From JAAZZIT01 sp964480525 (GTDB lineage: Bacteria; Bacillota; Clostridia; Oscillospirales; Ruminococcaceae), in contig CAYZOV010000008.1 of assembly GCA_964480525.1 (NCBI GenBank), positions 7,477-71,476 on the forward strand: 64,000 nucleotides of DNA, written 5' to 3'. The position numbers and the translations under genes are program-made. The notes beneath the pieces were generated by a model, which saw nothing but the letters and a program-made list of their open reading frames with translations, was not told the DNA's origin and searched no databases. Below, one piece after another: positions 60,042 to 64,000 of the stretch. Each line of letters begins with the position of its first letter. Position 1 is the first letter of the stretch.

Positions 60042-60073
60042 AAAAATCTCCCGCTTTTTGCAGGAGATTTTTT
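60042..60073. terminator. Bidirectional terminator between the kinase and mutarotase-like genes
   Basis: AATCTCCCGC/GCAGGAGATT hairpin with A-rich left and T-rich right flanks. Confidence 0.8.
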
Positions 60074-60076
60074 CTT

Positions 60077-61006
60077 TTATTTCACATATTTTTCCACGAA
60101 TTCACTAACGCTCTTTTCGTTTCGTCTGTCAAATTCATCATCGCAAGGGTAAATGCTCCACACCTCATCGTGGCAAACGCTCTGACCCTTTGCAAGCCTT
60201 TTAAGTTCGCCCAGACTTTCAATTTCCATCATAAAGAAGTTTGTAAAACATTCGCAGTTGCAGTGATTGTCAGGATAGCTTGCGTTTTCCAAATACTCAA
60301 ATTTCTTCACGAAAAGCTGACCCTTGTTTAACATTCCCAACCAGCCGTCCTCGTTGTTCAAGCCTACTTTGAGATTGCACGAACAATCGCTGTTTTGCTT
60401 GACGGTAATATACTTGTTGCCGATAAAAAGTCGGTCGTCGTAAATATCGGTGTACGCCCAAAGGCTTAGATTTCGGTTAGAAAGAAGTCCGGTATCCTTA
60501 GAGGACTGTGGCAAAATCGCAACAGAATTTTTGTCCACAACAGTCATTGCCCACGGTGAAATTTCAATTTCCTCGTCTGCCAGATTCACGATTTTGTGAC
60601 CCACCTTTACTTCCGAAGAATTTTCCCACATTTCAACCGTCATCTCAAACTGCATTTTGTTTTCAAACTGTGCAGGTGGAGTAAACGTCACCTTGTTCCC
60701 CTCGATTTTGTACTCTACCCGGTCGTTATCAGGGTAATAGCTTCGTGGGTTATGTTCCGGAGAAAACCATAGTCGATGACCTCCGTAAATATACCACTTT
60801 TTGTCGCCGAACACTTCAGAAAAAAGTCCGCCCGACATTGTGGAATTTTCCTCAATATCCTCGCACATAATGTTTTCCTTGCCCTGCAAATTAAATCCGA
60901 TAATTCTAGGACCCTTGTCGATTGTCACAAGCATTCTCACAAGGTCGTTTTGGATTTCAAGGCACTTGCCGAAATAGCCATAGTCGATTTCGTTAAATTT
61001 AAGCAT
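60077..61006 (-). CDS. Galactose-mutarotase-fold protein, function unknown
   Basis: 309 residues. The opening (MLVTIDKGPRIIGFNLQGKENIM) and YGGHRLWFSPEHNPRSYYPDN match the aldose-1-epimerase-like beta-sandwich fold used by many sugar-acting and uncharacterised proteins. VGHKIVNLADEEIEISPWAMTVVD is typical of the central strand pairs. No signal peptide, so it is cytoplasmic. It lies 24 bp after tmcAL and may be co-transcribed with it. An epimerase or carbohydrate-binding role is possible, but catalytic residues cannot be named with confidence. Confidence 0.75.
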   Translation of the reverse strand: MLKFNEIDYGYFGKCLEIQNDLVRMLVTIDKGPRIIGFNLQGKENIMCEDIEENSTMSGGLFSEVFGDKKWYIYGGHRLWFSPEHNPRSYYPDNDRVEYKIEGNKVTFTPPAQFENKMQFEMTVEMWENSSEVKVGHKIVNLADEEIEISPWAMTVVDKNSVAILPQSSKDTGLLSNRNLSLWAYTDIYDDRLFIGNKYITVKQNSDCSCNLKVGLNNEDGWLGMLNKGQLFVKKFEYLENASYPDNHCNCECFTNFFMMEIESLGELKRLAKGQSVCHDEVWSIYPCDDEFDRRNEKSVSEFVEKYVK

Positions 61007-61029
61007 AAAATTCCCTCCGTTAAAAATTT

Positions 61030-62196
61030 CTATGATTTTTCAAATTTTATCCCAAACTCATTTGGGTAATTTTTCTTTAAATCCCCACACATTTTTTGCA
61101 AATCCGATGAAATTACATCAAGCTGTGCAAGTCGATTTGCTCCCTCATCTCTTTGCGAAAGCTTTGAAAGGGAATTTGAAACTAGAATTTTGCTTGTTGT
61201 CTTTGCCTTTCGCAAAATTTCAACTCCCTTTTGGTCACACGCCAAAACTCTGGCATATGGCGAAATTTCAAAATCCGATTCTTTAACTCCCAAAATGCTG
61301 TAAAGCACAACTCTGCGTATTCGTGCGTGGGTTATATTTTTTGATTTTAATTTATCGTAAAGCTGTGACAAGGTGTTTGGTGTTTCATTTTGCAACAGCT
61401 TGAAAATTCTCACACCAAGCTCTTTTGTACAATCGGGAATTTGCAAAAGCTCCTCAAGTGTTTTACACTTTAGGTTAAAGATAATCGCCCTTGACATTTT
61501 CTCAAGCTGAAAAAGGTCGGTATTTTCTGAATTGTACGGCACAAATTCAGAAAAATTCTCCCTCGATAACGCCATTTTTCTAATCAAGCTTGCCGAGGCG
61601 ATTTCGTTTTGAAAAGCTTGTTCATCGTGATTTACGCCCTGCCTTTTTATTGGCACAAGCTCAAAATCAAGTTTCATATTTTCACACGCTCTGATATACT
61701 CCACAGCCAGCGTATTGTTTGGCGAAGAAATTATCTTTTTCACATTTTCCCCAAAAAGTTCACCGCAAGCTGTGGAAATTGCAGACGGATAGCTAAGCCC
61801 CTTTGACACTAAGTCCCTTACAAGAGGACTTTCGGAAAGCTGTGACACGCACCTGCTTGCTTGCAAAAGTGCGGTTTTGTCGTCGTTTTCGCACCCAAAC
61901 GACAGCATATCCACACACCCTAAGCCTTTTAGAATTTCTACAGCACCCTTTGAAAAAACCTCGGCATTGGCACACGAATACGGACACGGCAACTCCAAAA
62001 CAAGATTTACGCCGTTTTGCACAGCCGTTTTCGCCCGAAAATGCTTGTCAAGAAGCGCTACGTCGCCACGCTGAACAGTATTTCCACTCATCACAGCAAC
62101 AATATGGGTTGCACCTTTTTCCAAAGTTTGCTCAATATGAAATTTATGCCCGTTGTGAAAGGGATTGTATTCGGCTATAATTCCGCAAATTTTCAC
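61030..62196 (-). CDS. tmcAL: tRNA(Met) cytidine acetate ligase TmcAL
   Basis: 388 residues from a GTG start at 62196, which has AGGGAG ten bases upstream; the longer frame would place that ribosome site inside the protein. CGIIAEYNPFHNGHKFHI carries the HxGH nucleotidyltransferase motif, followed by VMSGNTVQRGDVALLDKHFRA and LELPCPYSCANAE. TmcAL (Bacillus YlbM) acetylates the wobble cytidine of elongator tRNA-Met using acetate and ATP. It is divergent from ackA, with overlapping promoters; both enzymes use acetate. Confidence 0.92.
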   Translation of the reverse strand: MKICGIIAEYNPFHNGHKFHIEQTLEKGATHIVAVMSGNTVQRGDVALLDKHFRAKTAVQNGVNLVLELPCPYSCANAEVFSKGAVEILKGLGCVDMLSFGCENDDKTALLQASRCVSQLSESPLVRDLVSKGLSYPSAISTACGELFGENVKKIISSPNNTLAVEYIRACENMKLDFELVPIKRQGVNHDEQAFQNEIASASLIRKMALSRENFSEFVPYNSENTDLFQLEKMSRAIIFNLKCKTLEELLQIPDCTKELGVRIFKLLQNETPNTLSQLYDKLKSKNITHARIRRVVLYSILGVKESDFEISPYARVLACDQKGVEILRKAKTTSKILVSNSLSKLSQRDEGANRLAQLDVISSDLQKMCGDLKKNYPNEFGIKFEKS

Positions 62197-62233
62197 AAAA
62201 TAGTCACTCCCTTTTGCAAAAATATTCTTCAAG

Positions 62234-62271
62234 TTATCAAATTAAATAATTATTATGATAAAATTTGATAA
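62234..62271. promoter_or_regulatory. Inverted repeat between tmcAL and ackA (candidate operator)
   Basis: Perfect arms TTATCAAATT/AATTTGATAA (62234-62243 and 62262-62271) with an 18-bp AT-rich centre. It lies in the tmcAL leader and just upstream of the ackA -35. Confidence 0.45.
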
Positions 62272-62277
62272 AAACAC

Positions 62278-62304
62278 TTGAAATTTTTCTTCTAATGTTA
62301 TAAT
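62278..62304 (+). promoter_or_regulatory. Extended -10 promoter of ackA
   Basis: TGT-TATAAT (-10 at 62299-62304). A TTGAAA at 62278-62283 is only 15 bp away, so the extended -10 probably carries the promoter. Confidence 0.5.
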
Positions 62305-62328
62305 ATATAATAATGGACAGATTGTCAA
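62300..62328 (-). promoter_or_regulatory. Promoter of tmcAL
   Basis: TTGACA (62323-62328), 17 bp, TATTAT (62300-62305) on the minus strand; its -10 overlaps the ackA -10. Confidence 0.65.
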
Positions 62329-62370
62329 GCAAATATTATTTGAAAAAATATATTTTTGGAGGTATTTTTA

Positions 62371-63567
62371 ATGAAAATTTTGGTAGTAAACGCAGGAAGT
62401 TCGTCTTTGAAGTACCAGCTTTTGGATATGACCGACGAATCTGTTATCGCAAAGGGAAACTGCGACAGAATCGGTATTGACGGTCACATTGCACACAAAA
62501 CTTTCGACGGCAGAAAAGTTGATATGGATTGCGATTTTCCTACACACACAGAAGCATTTGAAAAGCTTGTTGAGATTTTGACAACAGGCGACGCTTCGGT
62601 TATTTCTTCAATGAGCGAAATTTCAGCCGTAGGTCACAGAATCGTACAGGGCGCTGAAATTTTTGACAAAACTTGTCTTGCAACAGACGAAGTTATCCAG
62701 CAGATTGACGACCTTCAGGAACTTGCACCGGTACATAACCACCCACACGCACTTGCTCTTTGGGCTTGCAAAAAGGTTATTCCTGAAAACGTTCCGCAGG
62801 TTGTTGTGTTCGACACAGCGTTCCACCAGACAATGCCACCAAAGGCATTTATGTACGGACTTCCATACGAGGATTACGAAAAGTACCACGTTAGAAAGTA
62901 CGGCTTCCACGGAACGTCGCACAGATTTGTTTCCGCAGCACTTGCAGAGGCTATGGGCAAAGATATTAAGGATTTGAAAATCGTTTCGTGCCACCTCGGT
63001 AACGGTTCTTCGATTACCGCTGTTGACGGCGGAAAATCCGTTGATACTTCTATGGGATTTACTCCGCTTGACGGCGTAGTTATGGGTACAAGAACAGGTA
63101 GCGTTGACCCGTCGGCTGTTACATTTGTTGCTCAAAAGCACGGCTTTACAACTAAGGAAATGAGCGACTATATGAACAAAAAGTCAGGCTTCCTCGGTGT
63201 TTCGGGCGTTTCGTCTGATAACAGAGAAATCACAGACGCCGCAAAACACGGTGACGCAAAAGCACAGCTTGTTACGGATATGCTCGTTTACGAAATCAAA
63301 AAGTATATCGGCTCATATGCTGCTGCTATGAATGGACTTGACGCTGTTTTGTTCACAGGCGGTATCGGTGAAAACGCATTTGACGTAAGACAGGCTGTTT
63401 GCGAAAATATGGAATTTTTCGGAATTGAAATCGACCCGGAAGCTAATAAGACCAGAGGGGAACTCAAGAAAATTTCCACACCTAACTCAAAGGTTGAGGT
63501 TTGGGTTGTTCCGACAAACGAGGAACTTCTCATTGCAAGAGATACTTTGGAACTTATCAGCAAGTAA
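62371..63567 (+). CDS. ackA: Acetate kinase
   Basis: 398 residues from ATG 62371 with GGAGG eight bases upstream. VVNAGSSSLKYQL, VGHRIVQG, FDTAFHQTMP, GFHGTSHRFVS, CHLGNGSSI, GTRTGSVDPSAV and FTGGIGENAFDVR cover all acetate-kinase signatures, including the catalytic Asp, Arg and His residues. It forms ATP from acetyl phosphate, giving acetate as fermentation end product. The usual partner gene pta is not adjacent in this window. Confidence 0.97.
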   Translation: MKILVVNAGSSSLKYQLLDMTDESVIAKGNCDRIGIDGHIAHKTFDGRKVDMDCDFPTHTEAFEKLVEILTTGDASVISSMSEISAVGHRIVQGAEIFDKTCLATDEVIQQIDDLQELAPVHNHPHALALWACKKVIPENVPQVVVFDTAFHQTMPPKAFMYGLPYEDYEKYHVRKYGFHGTSHRFVSAALAEAMGKDIKDLKIVSCHLGNGSSITAVDGGKSVDTSMGFTPLDGVVMGTRTGSVDPSAVTFVAQKHGFTTKEMSDYMNKKSGFLGVSGVSSDNREITDAAKHGDAKAQLVTDMLVYEIKKYIGSYAAAMNGLDAVLFTGGIGENAFDVRQAVCENMEFFGIEIDPEANKTRGELKKISTPNSKVEVWVVPTNEELLIARDTLELISK

Positions 63568-63583
63568 TTTATCTATACATTTT

Positions 63584-63615
63584 CAAAAGCACTCACTCAA
63601 AAGTGGGTGCTTTTT
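63584..63615 (+). terminator. Terminator of ackA
   Basis: AAAAGCACTCACT/AGTGGGTGCTTTTT hairpin followed by T-rich sequence. Confidence 0.85.
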
Positions 63616-63765
63616 GTTTTTTGTAAAACCGAACTAAACCTCACCGCCAAAATACACCCGTAACCCCCACTTTGAAGTGCGCCGAACTTTCTGCCACCCA
63701 CTTTTTCAAAGTTTGTTATAACCGCACTTTGTTTTTTGTAGCTGTAACTCTGTCGTGAATCCACA

Positions 63766-63844
63766 CAAACTTTGATAGTTCGTCAGAAAATTAAAGTTTT
63801 CGTTTTTCGCAAACTTTATAAATTCGTCAGAAAATAAAGTTTTT
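63766..63844. repeat. Two tandem copies of an AAACTTT...AAAGTTT repeat
   Basis: Units at 63766-63800 and 63810-63844 share CAAACTTT, TTCGTCAGAAAAT and TAAAGTTTT, about 30 of 35 positions alike. Each has inverted ends AAACTTT/AAAGTTT and could fold. No ORF or promoter is visible. The preceding stretch 63616-63765 holds further partial CACTTT/AAAGTTT pieces. Confidence 0.6.
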
Positions 63845-63847
63845 GGT

Positions 63848-63979
63848 CAAGCTTTTTTCAAAAAGCTTGTAGGTTTCCAAAGGACGAAGTCCTTTGGTCG
63901 CCGTCCGCAGACGGCGAAATACCCCTATTCCATTAAGCGTTTTTCGGGGGAGCAAAAACATAAGCCATTATGTTTTTGC
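63848..63979. repeat. Array of four different perfect or near-perfect hairpins
   Basis: Four palindromes in a row: CAAGCTTTTT/AAAAAGCTTG (63848-63869), CCAAAGGAC/GTCCTTTGG (63877-63897), CGCCGTC/GACGGCG (63899-63916) and GCAAAAACATAA/TTATGTTTTTGC (63952-63979). There is no coding signal from ackA's terminator to the window end. It looks like a multi-hairpin intergenic repeat that may continue beyond 64000. Confidence 0.6.
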
Positions 63980-64000
63980 GATGGGGGACTTTTCAAGTAA

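Noticed and set aside
62197..62232. Longer TmcAL starting from TTG at 62232
   Set aside because: The ribosome site AGGGAG would lie inside the coding part; the family's conserved start (KICGIIAEYNPFHNGH) follows GTG at 62196.
63766..63844. Possible CRISPR array
   Set aside because: Only two imperfect units, a 9-bp gap instead of a spacer-sized one, and no cas genes in the window.

Overview
The window looks like a chromosome segment of a low-to-moderate G+C anaerobic Firmicute of class Clostridia, most plausibly Oscillospiraceae/Ruminococcus-like; the genus is inference. Support comes from the [FeFe]-hydrogenase maturation genes hydE-hydG-hydF with their TM1266-type regulator, a FabK-type fatty-acid operon, meso-diaminopimelate dehydrogenase, an Asn T-box, AGCS and Trk transporters, acetate kinase, secreted SGNH/CE2 esterases of the kind plant-fibre degraders carry, strong AGGAGG ribosome sites, and sigma-A promoters with 17-bp spacers. 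I see no prophage, transposase, integrase, rRNA or CRISPR array.

Layout. 1-6.7 kb (minus strand): a truncated zinc-ribbon membrane protein with acidic repeats, glycogen phosphorylase, and a PhoR/PhoB-like two-component pair. 6.8-11.1 kb (plus): a long structured leader with a terminator and a competing antiterminator, then the hydrogenase regulator and hydE, hydG and hydF. 11.1-13.6 kb (minus): a TIM-barrel/acyl-CoA-synthetase fusion. 13.9-18.2 kb (plus): trkA-trkH and a sodium:alanine symporter. 18.3-21.1 kb (minus): asnS-asnA under an Asn T-box. 21.1-25.9 kb: palindromic repeats and an XRE regulator/heterodimeric ABC exporter operon. 26-30.4 kb: a cell-wall carboxypeptidase with Ig-like domains, an SGNH lipoprotein and a CE2 esterase. 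30.5-39.6 kb (minus): one long FAS-II/acetyl-CoA-carboxylase operon interrupted by an SGNH lipoprotein gene. It is divergent from fabD-dCMP deaminase and two accessory hydrolases. 43-44.5 kb: tRNA-Leu(GAG) and a small membrane-protein/flavin-reductase operon. 44.6-48.3 kb (minus): a cluster resembling Bacillus ydjG-ydjH-ydjI without pspA. 48.4-56.5 kb (minus): trmO, ddh, a proBA operon with two extra genes, a serine hydrolase and an archaeal-type phosphoglycerate mutase. 56.5-59 kb: a polar amino-acid ABC importer with a shared candidate operator. 59.2-63.6 kb: pyridoxamine kinase, a mutarotase-like protein, tmcAL and ackA. 63.6-64 kb is non-coding and rich in hairpins.

The genes describe fermentative central metabolism (hydrogenase maturation, acetate kinase, glycogen use), membrane lipid synthesis, amino-acid synthesis and uptake (Asn, Pro, DAP/Lys) and envelope maintenance. 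The least explained items are the hyd leader RNA, the isomerase-like/acyl-CoA-ligase fusion, the esterase lipoprotein inside the fatty-acid operon, the pspA-less ydj-like cluster, the shared operator of the amino-acid ABC genes, and two families of palindromic repeats.
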